Below, one piece after another: positions 7,590 to 17,481 of a stretch of 64,000 nucleotides of DNA (positions within the stretch are counted from its first letter, which is position 1; each line of letters begins with the position of its first letter). The position numbers were made by a program, and so were the translations under genes. The notes below the pieces were generated by a model that had not been told where the DNA came from, did not search any database, and worked only from the letters and a program-made list of their open reading frames with translations. The DNA comes from a bacterium (GTDB lineage: Bacteria; Bdellovibrionota_C; UBA2361; RFPC01), in NCBI GenBank assembly GCA_030431715.1, contig JAUIIO010000011.1:1-64000 (forward strand), written 5' to 3'.

Positions 7590-9020
7590 TTGAAAAACTT
7601 AAAACCAGATGCAGAAGAGATGAGAAGGATCGGTTATCTTGCTGTAGATAAGATAGTTGATCATATCGAACATCTCTCATCTCGACCCGCTACTGAAAGT
7701 GCTTCGCGTGAGGAGGTTCAGAATGCGCTTCCCGGTAAATTTTCTGACAAAGGACAGAGCTTTGATGAGCTTTTTAATGTTCTAAACGAAAATGTTTTCT
7801 CAAAGATACTGCACCTCGATCACCCGAGGTTCTTTGGCTTTATTCCTGGTCCCGGTAATTACATTAGCGCTGTAGCTGACTTTCTTGCATCCGGCCACAA
7901 TATTTTCTCGGGAGTTACGTTTGAGGCTGCAGGTGCTGCGCAAATTGAGATCAATACCATCAACTGGCTGTGCGGTGAGATAGGTTATGACATAAAGCCA
8001 TCAGGCGGAATATTTTTAAGCGGGGGATCGATCGCTAACCTTACGGGTCTTGCGGCTGCACGAAAGTCAAAGCTTTCTGGTGAGTTCGAAAAGGGCACTG
8101 TGTACTTCTCCGATCAAACCCATTCCTCAGTAGAACGTGGGCTGAGAGTTCTAGGCTTTAAGAAAGAGCAGATTCGCAAAATTACTACTACTGAAGACTT
8201 TAAAATAGATATTCCAGATCTTACAGCCTCAATTGAGTCTGACAAGAAACAGGGGTTAAGCCCGTTCTGTGTTGTGGGAAATGCTGGAACAACAAACACT
8301 GGTGCGATAGATCCTCTGGCTGAGATCTCTACTATCTGCAAAAAGCACGATCTCTGGTTTCACGTTGATGGAGCGTATGGTGGTTCAAGCATTATTTCTA
8401 AGACCGGGACGAAGCTTCTTAAGGGATCAGAGCTCTCAGATTCCTTTGTAATGGACCCACATAAGTGGATGTTTCAGCCCTATGAGATTGCTTGTTTGCT
8501 TGTTCGATCTTCTGATACGTTGCGCGAAACGTTTCAAATTATACCAGAGTATTTAGAAGATAATTATACTGATGAAGGCGAAATAAACTTCTGTGACTAT
8601 GGTATTCAGCTTTCGAGATCTTTTAGGGCTCTAAAGCTCTGGCTTTCTCTTCAATACTTTGGGCTTGATGCGTTTCGGAGCGCCGTTGAGGAAGGGTTCC
8701 ATAAAGCGCAACAAACGGAAAATTGTGTGAAACAATTTAAAGATCTGCAGATTATTACCCCGGCCCAGATGTCCACAGTCGTCTTTCGGTACTACGAGTC
8801 TGGGCTCAGCGAGGATCAGTTAACCTACATCAACAAGAGCATTGTTTCAGAGATCGTATCTGATGGATTCGCGGTCATTAGCTCTACTAGGCTTCGCAAA
8901 CAAACTGTTCTTAGAATGTGTGTTCTTAACCCCAGAACAACGCTTTCAGATGTACAGAAAACAGTAGAAATGATCTCTCAAGCCGGAAAAAGACTCCGAA
9001 AAGATATTCCCGCTCACTAG
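7590..9020 (+). CDS. Pyridoxal-phosphate-dependent group II decarboxylase
   Basis: This belongs to the aromatic-L-amino-acid/glutamate/histidine decarboxylase family of fold-type I PLP enzymes. Visible features are HPRFFGFIPGP near residue 78, a glycine-rich phosphate region (SGGSIANLTGLAAAR, about 144-158), HVDGAYGG with Asp260 facing the pyridine nitrogen, and MDPHKW with the PLP-binding Lys292. At 476 residues it has the usual length. It starts with TTG at 7590 after GGGAG. The substrate cannot be read from the sequence. Neighbouring ALDH7-type and leucine dehydrogenases suggest amino-acid breakdown. A palindromic repeat at 9036 follows closely. Confidence 0.85.
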   Translation: MKNLKPDAEEMRRIGYLAVDKIVDHIEHLSSRPATESASREEVQNALPGKFSDKGQSFDELFNVLNENVFSKILHLDHPRFFGFIPGPGNYISAVADFLASGHNIFSGVTFEAAGAAQIEINTINWLCGEIGYDIKPSGGIFLSGGSIANLTGLAAARKSKLSGEFEKGTVYFSDQTHSSVERGLRVLGFKKEQIRKITTTEDFKIDIPDLTASIESDKKQGLSPFCVVGNAGTTNTGAIDPLAEISTICKKHDLWFHVDGAYGGSSIISKTGTKLLKGSELSDSFVMDPHKWMFQPYEIACLLVRSSDTLRETFQIIPEYLEDNYTDEGEINFCDYGIQLSRSFRALKLWLSLQYFGLDAFRSAVEEGFHKAQQTENCVKQFKDLQIITPAQMSTVVFRYYESGLSEDQLTYINKSIVSEIVSDGFAVISSTRLRKQTVLRMCVLNPRTTLSDVQKTVEMISQAGKRLRKDIPAH

Positions 9021-9035
9021 ACTAAACAACCCAAA

Positions 9036-9156
9036 CGTCATTGCGAGGAGCTGAGGCGTTAGCCGAACGACGAAGCAATCTCTAAGCATCTGGTAGAGCT
9101 AAAGCGAAAAGATTGCTTCGTCGTTCGACCTGTGGTCTCAGCTCCTCGCAATGACG
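9036..9156. repeat. Complete GTCATTGCGAGGAGC palindromic repeat
   Basis: Starts CGTCATTGCGAGGAGCTGAG and ends ..GCTCCTCGCAATGACG. The roughly 50-base arms are imperfect reverse complements, so the unit can form a long hairpin. It lies between the decarboxylase and the ALDH gene and may act as an RNA hairpin or terminator. Relatives lie at 52-108, 6519-6555 (fragment) and 17254-17415. Confidence 0.85.
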
Positions 9157-9254
9157 GCTAAGATAAAGATCTTTTTAAGAAGCACTACAATTCGCTGTGG
9201 TCTCTTTGTTCCGGGTGAATTAGGATAGTGAAAAAAGCTTAAGAGGATACTGTC

Positions 9255-10778
9255 ATGCTAAAAGAGATATTAGATGGTTTAGGCATTGAAGCTAAAAACC
9301 CCGGTTCGTTTGGGAAGAAAGTTTATACAGGATCGAAACAGGTGTTGGCCTCTCACTCGCCGATTGATGATAGTCTGATAGCGCAGATTGATGTCACAAC
9401 GAAGGACCAATATGAGCAGATTCTTCGTGACGCAGAAGAGACCTTCCTTGAGTGGCGTATGGTACCTGCCCCACAGCGTGGTGAGATTGTGCGTAAGATT
9501 GCAGAGAAGCTACGAGAGAAGCGAGAGCTGCTTGGAAAGCTCGTAACGCTAGAGATGGGAAAGATCGTTGCTGAAGGTGTTGGTGAAGTTCAAGAGGCGG
9601 TTGATATTGCAGATTTTTCAGTAGGACTCTCGCGGCAGTTATATGGGAGGACAATGCATTCGGAGCGACCTCTTCACCGAATGTATGAGCAGTGGCACCC
9701 GTTAGGGATTGTTGGCGTTATCTCTGCCTTTAATTTTCCAGCGGCCGTATGGGCATGGAACGCTATGGTCGCAGCAGTGTGTGGTGATGTTGTCGTCTGG
9801 AAGCCATCAGAGTATACACCAATCACTGCACTTGCCCTTAATTCTCTCTGTCGCGAAGTTGCTGCACAGGAGGGTTTTCCGGGGCTTTTTTCACTTGTGA
9901 TTGGAGATAGTCCGGAGCAAGGAAAGTGGATAGCCGCAGATAAGAGAATTCCTCTTGTCTCAGCGACTGGATCGTGCCGAATGGGAAGAGCAGTGGGGGA
10001 AGTTGTTGCCGGGCGTCTTGGGCGATCGCTTCTTGAGCTCGGAGGAAACAATGCGATTATTGTCCTTGAAGATGCGGATCTCGATTTGGTTATACCATCT
10101 GTTTTATTTGGTGCTGTTGGAACCGCTGGCCAAAGATGCACAAGTACCAGACGAATACTTATCGATAAAGGTATTGAGAAGGAATTTACTGAAAGGCTGT
10201 TACATGCTTACGGTCAGGTGAATATCGGTAATCCACTTAGCGCCGATACTCTCATGGGGCCTCTTATACATGGGGATGCTGTAGACGGGTATAAGCGCGC
10301 ACTTCTGCAGATTAAAAAAGAAGGAGGAGAGATTCTCACTGGTGGAGAAGTCGTAGAAGGCCTTGGCTCAAGTAATTATGTTAAGCCAACAGTTGTGAAG
10401 GCAACGAAAGACATGGCTGTAGTAAAAGAGGAGACCTTTGCTCCTATCCTCTACATAATTCCTGTCTCCGGATATGAAGAAGCCATCTCAGTTCACAACG
10501 ATGTTCCGCAGGGACTTAGCTCCGCTCTCTTTTCTGGATCTCTACAATCAGCTGAGAAGTTCTTAAGCCATGCTGGCAGTGATTGTGGTATTGCGAATGT
10601 GAATATAGGGACCTCTGGCGCTGAGATTGGAGGGGCTTTTGGAGGGGAGAAGGATACTGGTGGGGGCCGCGAGTCCGGGTCAGATTCTTGGAAGCAGTAT
10701 ATGCGAAGACAGACAAATACCATCAATTTTAGCCATGAATTGCCTCTGGCGCAGGGTATTTCTTTCTCTACCGGTTGA
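9255..10778 (+). CDS. Aldehyde dehydrogenase, ALDH7 type
   Basis: This NAD-dependent aldehyde dehydrogenase resembles ALDH7 (antiquitin/L-aminoadipate-semialdehyde dehydrogenase, lysine degradation). Features include AFNFP (catalytic-site Asn159), the ALDH7-like SATGSCRMGRAV, the general base Glu261 in LELGGNNAIIV and the nucleophile Cys295 in GTAGQRCTSTRR. Its 507 residues match the subfamily. It starts with ATG at 9255. With leucine dehydrogenase downstream and a PLP decarboxylase upstream it fits an amino-acid catabolic neighbourhood. The exact substrate (alpha-aminoadipate semialdehyde or another) is inferred from family resemblance. Confidence 0.88.
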   Translation: MLKEILDGLGIEAKNPGSFGKKVYTGSKQVLASHSPIDDSLIAQIDVTTKDQYEQILRDAEETFLEWRMVPAPQRGEIVRKIAEKLREKRELLGKLVTLEMGKIVAEGVGEVQEAVDIADFSVGLSRQLYGRTMHSERPLHRMYEQWHPLGIVGVISAFNFPAAVWAWNAMVAAVCGDVVVWKPSEYTPITALALNSLCREVAAQEGFPGLFSLVIGDSPEQGKWIAADKRIPLVSATGSCRMGRAVGEVVAGRLGRSLLELGGNNAIIVLEDADLDLVIPSVLFGAVGTAGQRCTSTRRILIDKGIEKEFTERLLHAYGQVNIGNPLSADTLMGPLIHGDAVDGYKRALLQIKKEGGEILTGGEVVEGLGSSNYVKPTVVKATKDMAVVKEETFAPILYIIPVSGYEEAISVHNDVPQGLSSALFSGSLQSAEKFLSHAGSDCGIANVNIGTSGAEIGGAFGGEKDTGGGRESGSDSWKQYMRRQTNTINFSHELPLAQGISFSTG

Positions 10779-10886
10779 TAGTCGTTGATGGGGGGTGTAT
10801 CTTCTCATAGTGACGGTCTGGTAGTGTTTTCAGGGCTGTCAGGTATAACTTATCAGGTATGCTGATTTTTTAGGTAGAGTAATGCC

Positions 10887-11045
10887 ATGCGCAAAACAGT
10901 TTTTCTCCTTATTGTTCTTTCCCTTCTTGTAAGTCTTTCAGCCTGTCAGCGGTGGAAGAAAGATCTCGCTTTCAGTGAAAAAGAAAGTGATTCGCCTGAG
11001 TACACAACAGAGTTTGATAAAAATACCTCACCGGTTAAGCCGTAG
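10887..11045 (+). CDS. Small lipoprotein, 52 residues
   Basis: An ATG at 10887 opens a short reading frame with a textbook lipoprotein signal: MRKTVFLLIVLSLLVSLSAC, with the lipobox LSAC and Cys20 as the lipidation site. A polar 32-residue mature part follows (ending TSPVKP). It ends 23 bases before leucine dehydrogenase and starts about 108 bases after the ALDH gene. The function is unknown. It resembles the tiny lipoproteins scattered through Gram-negative genomes. The signal sequence is too regular to be chance, but there is no further evidence for expression. Confidence 0.65.
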   Translation: MRKTVFLLIVLSLLVSLSACQRWKKDLAFSEKESDSPEYTTEFDKNTSPVKP

Positions 11046-11068
11046 TACGTAGTTAGTGGTTTAGTGTT

Positions 11069-12133
11069 ATGAGAGTTCTACAAGCAGCAGCAGAGCGCGA
11101 GCACGAGCAAGTTGTTTTTTTCAATTATCCTGAAGTCGGTCTAAAAGCCATCGTTGGGATTCACAATACCGTTTTGGGGCCATCCCTTGGTGGGTGCCGC
11201 ATGCGCCTCTATAAAGATGAAGAGCAGGCGTTTGAAGATGTATTAAGACTTTCTGAAGGGATGACTTACAAGAGCTCACTCGCCGGGCTAGACCTTGGTG
11301 GTGGGAAGTCTTGTATCATTGCCGACCCTCATATGAAAGAAGGTCGAGAAGAGCTCTTTGTTCAGTTTGGAAAATGTGTTGAGGCTCTTAGCGGAAGGTA
11401 TATAGCGGCTGAAGATATGGGTACATCTGTACAAGATGTTGTCTATATGCAGCGCGAAACGGAGCACCTGAGTGGGCGAGATCCGGCGGATGGGGGAGGA
11501 GGTGATCCTTCTCCGTGGACAGCTCGTGGTGTGCACGGATCAATTGTAGCTGCATGTGAGCGAGTTTATGGTACTTCAGATCTGGCTGGCCGTAAGGTGG
11601 CGTTGCAGGGCGTTGGTCATGTTGGAATGTATCTTCTGGATTCACTTGTTAAGGCTGGCGCCGCTGTAACTATTTGCGACACCAACGAGTCTCATCTTGA
11701 GCTCGCTAAGAAGGAGTATGGCGTAGAGGTGTGTGGTCTTGATGATATTTACGATGTTGATTGTGATGTCTATGCGCCGTGTGCTACTGGTCAGACCGTA
11801 AATCCAGAAACGGTGGCAAGAATGAAATGTAAGATTATTGCCGGTGCGGCAAATAATCAGTTATCAGATCCCGGTGTTTACAATAACATAGAGGCAAAAG
11901 AGATACTTTACTGTCCCGATTTTGCGATCAACTCTGGTGGTGTAATATCATGTGCTGGAGAGCTGCAACCCGGTGGCTGGAATGAGGGGTGGGTGGCAGA
12001 TAAAGTTGATAATATCTATTTTACCATGCAGCGAGTCCTTGATGAGGCCCAAAAGAGGGGGCGTTTCACGGAACTCGTTGCCATCGAATTAGCGAAAGAG
12101 CGCATTGAACAACGACGAGAACAGGGAAATTGA
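11069..12133 (+). CDS. Leucine dehydrogenase (Glu/Leu/Phe/Val dehydrogenase family)
   Basis: This enzyme oxidatively deaminates branched-chain L-amino acids to 2-oxo acids with NAD+. The N-terminal domain has [10 protein letters not shown], then [17 protein letters not shown] with Lys68 (substrate) and catalytic Lys80, then AAEDMGTS. The Rossmann domain starts at ALQGVGHVG near residue 180. The dinucleotide domain ends with GAANNQL and NSGGVI motifs. At 354 residues it is in the leucine/phenylalanine dehydrogenase range rather than the longer glutamate dehydrogenases. Its 3' end overlaps the TTG start of uvrB by 29 bases. Confidence 0.9.
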   Translation: MRVLQAAAEREHEQVVFFNYPEVGLKAIVGIHNTVLGPSLGGCRMRLYKDEEQAFEDVLRLSEGMTYKSSLAGLDLGGGKSCIIADPHMKEGREELFVQFGKCVEALSGRYIAAEDMGTSVQDVVYMQRETEHLSGRDPADGGGGDPSPWTARGVHGSIVAACERVYGTSDLAGRKVALQGVGHVGMYLLDSLVKAGAAVTICDTNESHLELAKKEYGVEVCGLDDIYDVDCDVYAPCATGQTVNPETVARMKCKIIAGAANNQLSDPGVYNNIEAKEILYCPDFAINSGGVISCAGELQPGGWNEGWVADKVDNIYFTMQRVLDEAQKRGRFTELVAIELAKERIEQRREQGN

Positions 12134-14144
12134 ATCATCTGAACTGCCTGCTCCTGAAGTAGTCCCTTTCTCACTACGTGCCCCGTTTAAACCTCAGGGG
12201 GATCAACCCGACGCGATTGCGGAGATGTATGAAAATATCTCTTCCGGTGTTCGCTTTCAAACACTCCTCGGTGTTACTGGCTCAGGTAAGACCTTCACGG
12301 TCGCAAATGTTATAGAGAAATTTAAACGTCCAGTACTTGTCATTGCCCCGAACAAAACGTTGGCGGCTCAGCTCTATAGCGAATTTAAGGAATTCTTTCC
12401 TGAAAATCGTGTTCGCTTTTTTGTGAGTTATTATGATTACTACCAGCCAGAGGCGTATATCCCTTCTACGGATACCTATATTGAGAAAGACTCAAATATT
12501 AATGAAGAAATAGATAAACTTCGACACAGCGCTACGAGGTCCGTACTTGAAGCAACAGATACTATTATCGTAGCGAGTGTGAGTTGTATTTATGGTCTAG
12601 GGGCTCCGGAGCATTATTTCCAAATGATGCTCTTTGTTGAGCAGGGGCAGACTATTACTCGAGAAGAGGTCATTAGGAGTCTTGTGACCATGCAGTATAA
12701 ACGCTCTGAAGTTGAGTTTATGCGTGGGTCATTTCGTGTGCGAGGTGAAACGATTGATATCTTCCCAGCGGATGAAGATTCGAAAGCTGTGCGTATCCTC
12801 TTCTTTGGTGATGAGATCGAAGAGATACGTGAGTTTGATCCACTTACAGGGACAACTCTAGCTAAAAGAGAAAGAGCTACGGTGTTTCCAGTAAGTCACT
12901 TTGTGACAGATCGCGACTCGGTTTTAGATGGGGTTAAGGCGATCAAGAAGGAGCTTCGTGAATGGCTGCCTCAGCTACGTAAGAGGAACAAGCTCCTTGA
13001 GGCCGAGCGTCTTGAGAAAAGAACCATGTACGATATTGAGCTTTTTATTGAGGCTGGATTTTGTCCGGGTGTTGAGAACTATAGTCGGCACCTTGCAGGA
13101 AGAAATGCAGGAGATCCTCCCACTACGCTTTTGGACTATTTCCCTCAGGATCTTATCGTAGTCATTGATGAGAGCCACGTTACTGTCCCTCAGATCCGTG
13201 GAATGTTCGCAGGTGATCAGTCACGAAAGAAAACACTAGTAGAGCATGGATTTAGACTTCCGTCTGCACTTGATAACCGACCGTTAAATATCGATGAGTT
13301 TTGGGAGAGGGTTGGACAGGTAATCTTTGTATCTGCTACGCCCGGTGATTTTGAACTCGAGCAAAGCGAAGGACTAGTGGTTGAGCTTGTGAATCGCCCA
13401 ACAGGCCTCCTAGATCCTCAGGTTGAAGTTCGTCCAGCAAAGAATCAGGTTGAAGACCTTCTTGGAGAGATTTCAAAAACTATTGAGCTTGGTGATAGAG
13501 TGCTGGTTACCACACTTACAAAAAAAATGGCTGAGGACCTCTCTGAATACTTAAGGGAATCAGGGTTCAAATGTCGATACTTACATTCTGATATCACCAC
13601 AATTGAGCGAGTAGAAATTCTACGAGGATTACGTTCCGGGGAATTTGATGTTCTGATTGGTATAAACCTGTTAAGGGAGGGGCTTGATCTCGTGGAAGTA
13701 AGTCTCGTAGCGATTCTTGATGCTGATAAGGAAGGATTTTTGCGTTCAGCTCGCTCACTCATTCAAACCATAGGTCGCTCGGCCAGAAATATACGTGGAA
13801 GAGCTATTCTTTATGCAGATACTATTACTGGCTCAATGCAAGAAGCGATAGATGAAACAATTCGTCGTAGAGAGATTCAAGCCGCCTTTAATAAGGAACA
13901 CAATATTATTCCCACAAGTGCCAGAAGAAGTGAACAAGCTGCTCTGGTTCAGGAGAGCGAAGATAAAGTTGAGGAGGACTCACCTGAGGTTACTTTCCCA
14001 GTAGATAAGAAAGAGCAGCAAAAGCTTCTCACCAAGTTAAAGGCTGAAATGTTTGATGCTGCATCGCGTCAGGAGTTTGAAAAGGCGGCAACGTTGCGTG
14101 ATACTATAAAATCTCTTAATGAATTTATGCTAAAAGAAGGCTAG
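12105..14144 (+). CDS. uvrB: Excinuclease ABC subunit B
   Basis: UvrB is the damage-verifying helicase of nucleotide excision repair. It is loaded by UvrA and recruits UvrC. The Walker A motif is GVTGSGKT (residues 56-63). The beta-hairpin follows ([13 protein letters not shown]), then the helicase motifs ([53 protein letters not shown] in sections) and a C-terminal UVR helical pair that binds UvrC (around 640-675). It starts with TTG at 12105, inside the end of leucine dehydrogenase, with AAAGAG upstream. It heads a uvrB-X-uvrC unit; uvrA is not in the window. Confidence 0.96.
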   Translation: MNNDENREIESSELPAPEVVPFSLRAPFKPQGDQPDAIAEMYENISSGVRFQTLLGVTGSGKTFTVANVIEKFKRPVLVIAPNKTLAAQLYSEFKEFFPENRVRFFVSYYDYYQPEAYIPSTDTYIEKDSNINEEIDKLRHSATRSVLEATDTIIVASVSCIYGLGAPEHYFQMMLFVEQGQTITREEVIRSLVTMQYKRSEVEFMRGSFRVRGETIDIFPADEDSKAVRILFFGDEIEEIREFDPLTGTTLAKRERATVFPVSHFVTDRDSVLDGVKAIKKELREWLPQLRKRNKLLEAERLEKRTMYDIELFIEAGFCPGVENYSRHLAGRNAGDPPTTLLDYFPQDLIVVIDESHVTVPQIRGMFAGDQSRKKTLVEHGFRLPSALDNRPLNIDEFWERVGQVIFVSATPGDFELEQSEGLVVELVNRPTGLLDPQVEVRPAKNQVEDLLGEISKTIELGDRVLVTTLTKKMAEDLSEYLRESGFKCRYLHSDITTIERVEILRGLRSGEFDVLIGINLLREGLDLVEVSLVAILDADKEGFLRSARSLIQTIGRSARNIRGRAILYADTITGSMQEAIDETIRRREIQAAFNKEHNIIPTSARRSEQAALVQESEDKVEEDSPEVTFPVDKKEQQKLLTKLKAEMFDAASRQEFEKAATLRDTIKSLNEFMLKEG

Positions 14145-14684
14145 GTGCTAGTGGTGGGCGCTCTCTCATCTAAAAAACATATGATATTTGCAGCCATAGT
14201 GTCTTTGGCTCTTGGATATCTTTTTCTGAATTCAGAATCTGACGAAGAGCAGATTCGATCTGCGCTTCGAAAAGTTGAGGCCCTTATAAGCTATAACAAA
14301 GAGTATCATCCGTTTGAACAGCTCGCGAAAGCAAAGGAAGTTAGTAGGTACTGTGTGAAGAACTGTCGTGTTCATGTGATAACTACAGAAGAGGAGAGGG
14401 AAGTTGTCTCAGACCGTGATGATGTGCAACAAAAAATGCTTTTCGTATATAGAGCTTTTGATGATTTTAAAGTGAAAGCATCAAGCATTCGAATAGAGGT
14501 CAACGGCAATAACGCTACGGTAAATCTTCGAGGTCGCGCAACGGGAGTACAAAAGGGGCAGAGGGAGCAGTTTCTTGAAGAGCATGATATTGTGCTAGAA
14601 TGGGTAAAAAGAGATGATGAATGGCTCGTCGCCTCTGCCCGGAACGAGACCCCATTGGAAATGCCAGCAACTTACAATGACTAA
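14145..14684 (+). CDS. Membrane-anchored NTF2/SnoaL-like protein of the uvr operon
   Basis: The GTG follows directly on the uvrB stop, and the last 8 bases overlap uvrC, so the gene is firmly inside the repair operon. The protein has one N-terminal membrane segment (about residues 10-28, MIFAAIVSLALGYLFL). A helical start (EEQIRSALRKVEALI) and an alternating strand pattern ending LEWVKRDDEWLVASAR look like the cone-shaped NTF2-like fold. No catalytic residues are apparent. The fold is my reading of the pattern. The role, and any link to DNA repair beyond co-transcription, are unknown. A second GTG at 14154 is an alternative start. Confidence 0.75.
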   Translation: MLVVGALSSKKHMIFAAIVSLALGYLFLNSESDEEQIRSALRKVEALISYNKEYHPFEQLAKAKEVSRYCVKNCRVHVITTEEEREVVSDRDDVQQKMLFVYRAFDDFKVKASSIRIEVNGNNATVNLRGRATGVQKGQREQFLEEHDIVLEWVKRDDEWLVASARNETPLEMPATYND

Positions 14685-16533
14685 GAAGGTAAAAGACTCT
14701 GACGAGATCGCAGATCAGGTTAAGCGACTCCCAAAGCACCCCGGTGTGTACCTGATGAAGGATGCGGAGGGGACGGTCATTTACATTGGAAAAGCGAGGA
14801 ACATCCGAAGCCGTGTTATGAACTATTTCCAAGGAAGTGATGACCGTCGTTCTATACCGCATCTTTTACGAAGACTTGTAACCCTTGAACACATTGTCAC
14901 GGAGACAGAGCAGCAAGCTTTTGTACTTGAGCGGGATCTGATTCAGAAGTACCGCCCGAGATATAATATTCGATTAAAAGACGATAAGGCGTATCTCATG
15001 GTGAGGCTCGACCAGAATGCTCTCTGGCCGAAGCTTGAGCTTGTAAGACGTCAAGCCGATGACGGTGCGAAGTACTTTGGGCCATATACGTTTTCTTATG
15101 AGCTACGTATGGTTCTTGATCTGATTAAGAAGGTAGTTCCACTCAGGACCTGTAATGACACCGTTTTTCATAACCGCATGCGTCCCTGTCTTGAATATCA
15201 AATTAAACGTTGCTGCGGGCCCTGTTGTCTTGATGTCGATAGAGATCAGTACATGGAATGGGTCAAGCAGGCGGTGAGCATTCTTGAAGGAAACACCACT
15301 CCGATACTTGAGAACTTAGAAACACAGATGAATCGCGCCTCTGAGAGTATGGAATTTGAAGAGGCCGCCACCTATCGTGATCGGATTAAAACAATCCAGA
15401 ATTTTTCAGAGAAGAAACAACTGCAGACAGATGGTGAAAATAGAGATGTTTTTGCCATTTACCGAGAAGAGAGGCTTCTTGCGCTGTCAGTATTAATTGT
15501 TCGAAATGGACGTATTGCGGATAATGTTTCGTTTTTTCTAGAAGATCAGGAGCTTGAGAGTGAGGAGATTCTTGAGGCTGCGGTGTCACAGTACTATAGC
15601 GGAAATCGCGAGGTGCCAGTTGAGATTATACTTCCTTTTGAACTTGGCGATGAATCTTTACTCTATGAAGGGCTTAAAGAACGTCGAAAAGGGCGATTTG
15701 AAATTATCGTTCCTAAAAGAGGTGTTAAGTATCGTCTCCTCGGGCTTGCCGAGCTGAATGCCCGTCAACAGTTTCTCTCTCATTTTAACCGTGAAGCCCG
15801 TTACCGTGAGATCTCTGAGGCGCTTGGGGTACTACTTAAGCTCAGGCAGATACCGCGAAAAATTGAATGTGTGGATATCTCTAACCTTCAGGGAAGTGAT
15901 ATCGTAGGAGCGCTTGTGTGCTTCTATGACGGGGAGCCTCTTAGGAAAGCTTACCGCAGATATCATATCTCTACACAGGGGAAGCCAGATGATTTCGGCG
16001 CAATTTATGAAGTGGTTACAAGAAGGCTCCGGTCAGGATTACAACACGACGATCTCCCCGATCTCCTTGTTATCGATGGTGGAGCAGGACAGCTCTCAAA
16101 AGCGATAGAAGCATGCGATGATGTTGGAGTTTCTCTGGATGTCGTAGCAATGGCGAAGATGAGAACAGAGTCAAATGCCAAAACTCGTGGCTCATTTGAT
16201 GTGGCTAAGCCTGAACGAATCTTTATCCCGGGAGGGCATGAGCCTGTCATCCTAAGGCCAGATGCCGAAAGTACACTTTTCCTTCAAAGAGTGCGTGATG
16301 AGGTTCATGACACGGCGATAGCATTTCACCGTAAGACGAGAGCAAAGAAGATTCGGCGTTCCCTCCTTGATGATGTTCGAGGAGTTGGTCCTGAACGAAA
16401 ACACCGCCTCATGAAGACTTTTGGCTCGCTTAAGAAGATAGGAGAGGCGCAACCTGAAGAAGTTGCCAGAGCCGGACGGATGCCTCTGCCACTGGCGAAA
16501 AAAATACTTGCAGCGATTAAAAAAGGATCATGA
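14677..16533 (+). CDS. uvrC: Excinuclease ABC subunit C
   Basis: UvrC makes both incisions in nucleotide excision repair. The GIY-YIG nuclease domain is at the N-terminus (LPKHPGVYLMKDAEG, VIYIGKARNIRSRV). Next come a cysteine-containing region (RPCLEYQIKRCCGPCC), a UVR motif near residues 205-235, the RNase H-like endonuclease domain (ECVDISNLQGSDIVGALV; LLVIDGGAGQL) and a C-terminal helix-hairpin-helix (DDVRGVGPERKHRLMKTFGS). The ATG at 14677 overlaps the preceding stop by 8 bases and gives a standard start. An upstream ATG at 14614 in the same frame lies inside the previous gene. Confidence 0.95.
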   Translation: MTKKVKDSDEIADQVKRLPKHPGVYLMKDAEGTVIYIGKARNIRSRVMNYFQGSDDRRSIPHLLRRLVTLEHIVTETEQQAFVLERDLIQKYRPRYNIRLKDDKAYLMVRLDQNALWPKLELVRRQADDGAKYFGPYTFSYELRMVLDLIKKVVPLRTCNDTVFHNRMRPCLEYQIKRCCGPCCLDVDRDQYMEWVKQAVSILEGNTTPILENLETQMNRASESMEFEEAATYRDRIKTIQNFSEKKQLQTDGENRDVFAIYREERLLALSVLIVRNGRIADNVSFFLEDQELESEEILEAAVSQYYSGNREVPVEIILPFELGDESLLYEGLKERRKGRFEIIVPKRGVKYRLLGLAELNARQQFLSHFNREARYREISEALGVLLKLRQIPRKIECVDISNLQGSDIVGALVCFYDGEPLRKAYRRYHISTQGKPDDFGAIYEVVTRRLRSGLQHDDLPDLLVIDGGAGQLSKAIEACDDVGVSLDVVAMAKMRTESNAKTRGSFDVAKPERIFIPGGHEPVILRPDAESTLFLQRVRDEVHDTAIAFHRKTRAKKIRRSLLDDVRGVGPERKHRLMKTFGSLKKIGEAQPEEVARAGRMPLPLAKKILAAIKKGS

Positions 16534-16619
16534 ACTGGTGTAAAGTTTGATCTAAGGCTACATTGACGATTCTACCGGGAGCGTCAGATGGTGCCCCCTT
16601 TTTTAATGGAATTTGTAAA

Positions 16620-17168
16620 ATGTTTGCCATAATCTCAGGTTTTCTCCTCATACTCATTGCGAAGATATGTGATGTCTCACTTGCAGTACTTAAAACTGTT
16701 TGTATCGTACGCGGTAAGAAGGGGATGGCTTTTTGTCTAGGCTTTACGGAGGCCCTTATCTGGGTCTTTGCCATTTCAAAGGTAACGCAGAACTTGGATA
16801 AACCCTACCTTATGATAGCCTATGCTCTTGGATTCGCTCTTGGAAACTATGTTGGTATAACTATCGAAGGCCATCTTGCACTGGGAGAGCAGGTTATTCG
16901 AGCATTTAGCCGCAAAAGTGCAGAAGTTGTTGCTGCATTGCGCGAACAGGGTCGGAGAGTTACCAGATTTGCAGGTGAAGGGCTCGATGGCCCCGTTGAT
17001 CTTATCCTTACCCAAGTTCCTCGTAAACAAGTTCCAGAAGTAATCAGGAGCATTCGAGCGCTAGACTCAGAGGCATTTTATTTCGTTGATGACATCTCAA
17101 GTACCTCAAATCCTGCCAGAAGAAGATTCCAACTCTTCGGCTGGCCTACCTTTCTGCGTCGAAAGTAG
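16620..17168 (+). CDS. UPF0316/DUF2179-type membrane protein
   Basis: Three N-terminal membrane segments (around residues 1-20, 38-56 and 60-85) carry the family signature KICDVSLAVLKTVCIVRGKK and ALGFALGNYVGITIE. A soluble C-terminal domain follows (VILTQVPRK-like, ending FYFVDDISSTSNP) and matches the YitT-like DUF2179 module. The biological role is not established. The ATG at 16620 begins a clean hydrophobic segment. An upstream TTG at 16563 would add a non-family leader. It follows uvrC by about 90 bases and may be co-transcribed. Confidence 0.8.
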   Translation: MFAIISGFLLILIAKICDVSLAVLKTVCIVRGKKGMAFCLGFTEALIWVFAISKVTQNLDKPYLMIAYALGFALGNYVGITIEGHLALGEQVIRAFSRKSAEVVAALREQGRRVTRFAGEGLDGPVDLILTQVPRKQVPEVIRSIRALDSEAFYFVDDISSTSNPARRRFQLFGWPTFLRRK

Positions 17169-17213
17169 TAGTAAGAAATCAGACCCTTACTAAATACACT
17201 AGTGAGGCATAGT

Positions 17214-17457
17214 GCCTCAGCCTCATCCTGCACTTGCACAGCCCCAACGTTAACGTCATTGCGAGGAGCTGAGAGCATTTGCTCGAACGACGCGGCAATC
17301 TCCTTGGGTTACCATAAATATTTTCCAACTCAGAGAGATTGCCACGCCGATCCGTCTTTGACCTCGCTATTTTGCTTGTAGCAAAATGCCTTGCCGCAGG
17401 CTCCTCGGAATGACGTTAAACGAAGGGGCAGTTGCAGGAGAAGGAGTAAGAGAGAAC
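17214..17457. repeat. Nested repeat: TGCACTTGCAC-type arms around a GTCATTGCGAGG palindrome
   Basis: The outer arms are GCCTCAGCCTCATCCTGCAC.. (17214-17245) and ..GGGGCAGTTGCAGGAGAAGG.. (17425-17457), the same family as at 4870-5358 and 41941-42135. Inside them, 17254-17415 is a GTCATTGCGAGGAGC.. ..CTCGGAATGACG element that itself holds a small hairpin (ATTTTGCTTGTAGCAAAAT). No gene is present in this spacer between UPF0316 and the M48 gene. Confidence 0.7.
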
Positions 17458-17481
17458 AGGGTAACAACTTGTATTCTCAAT

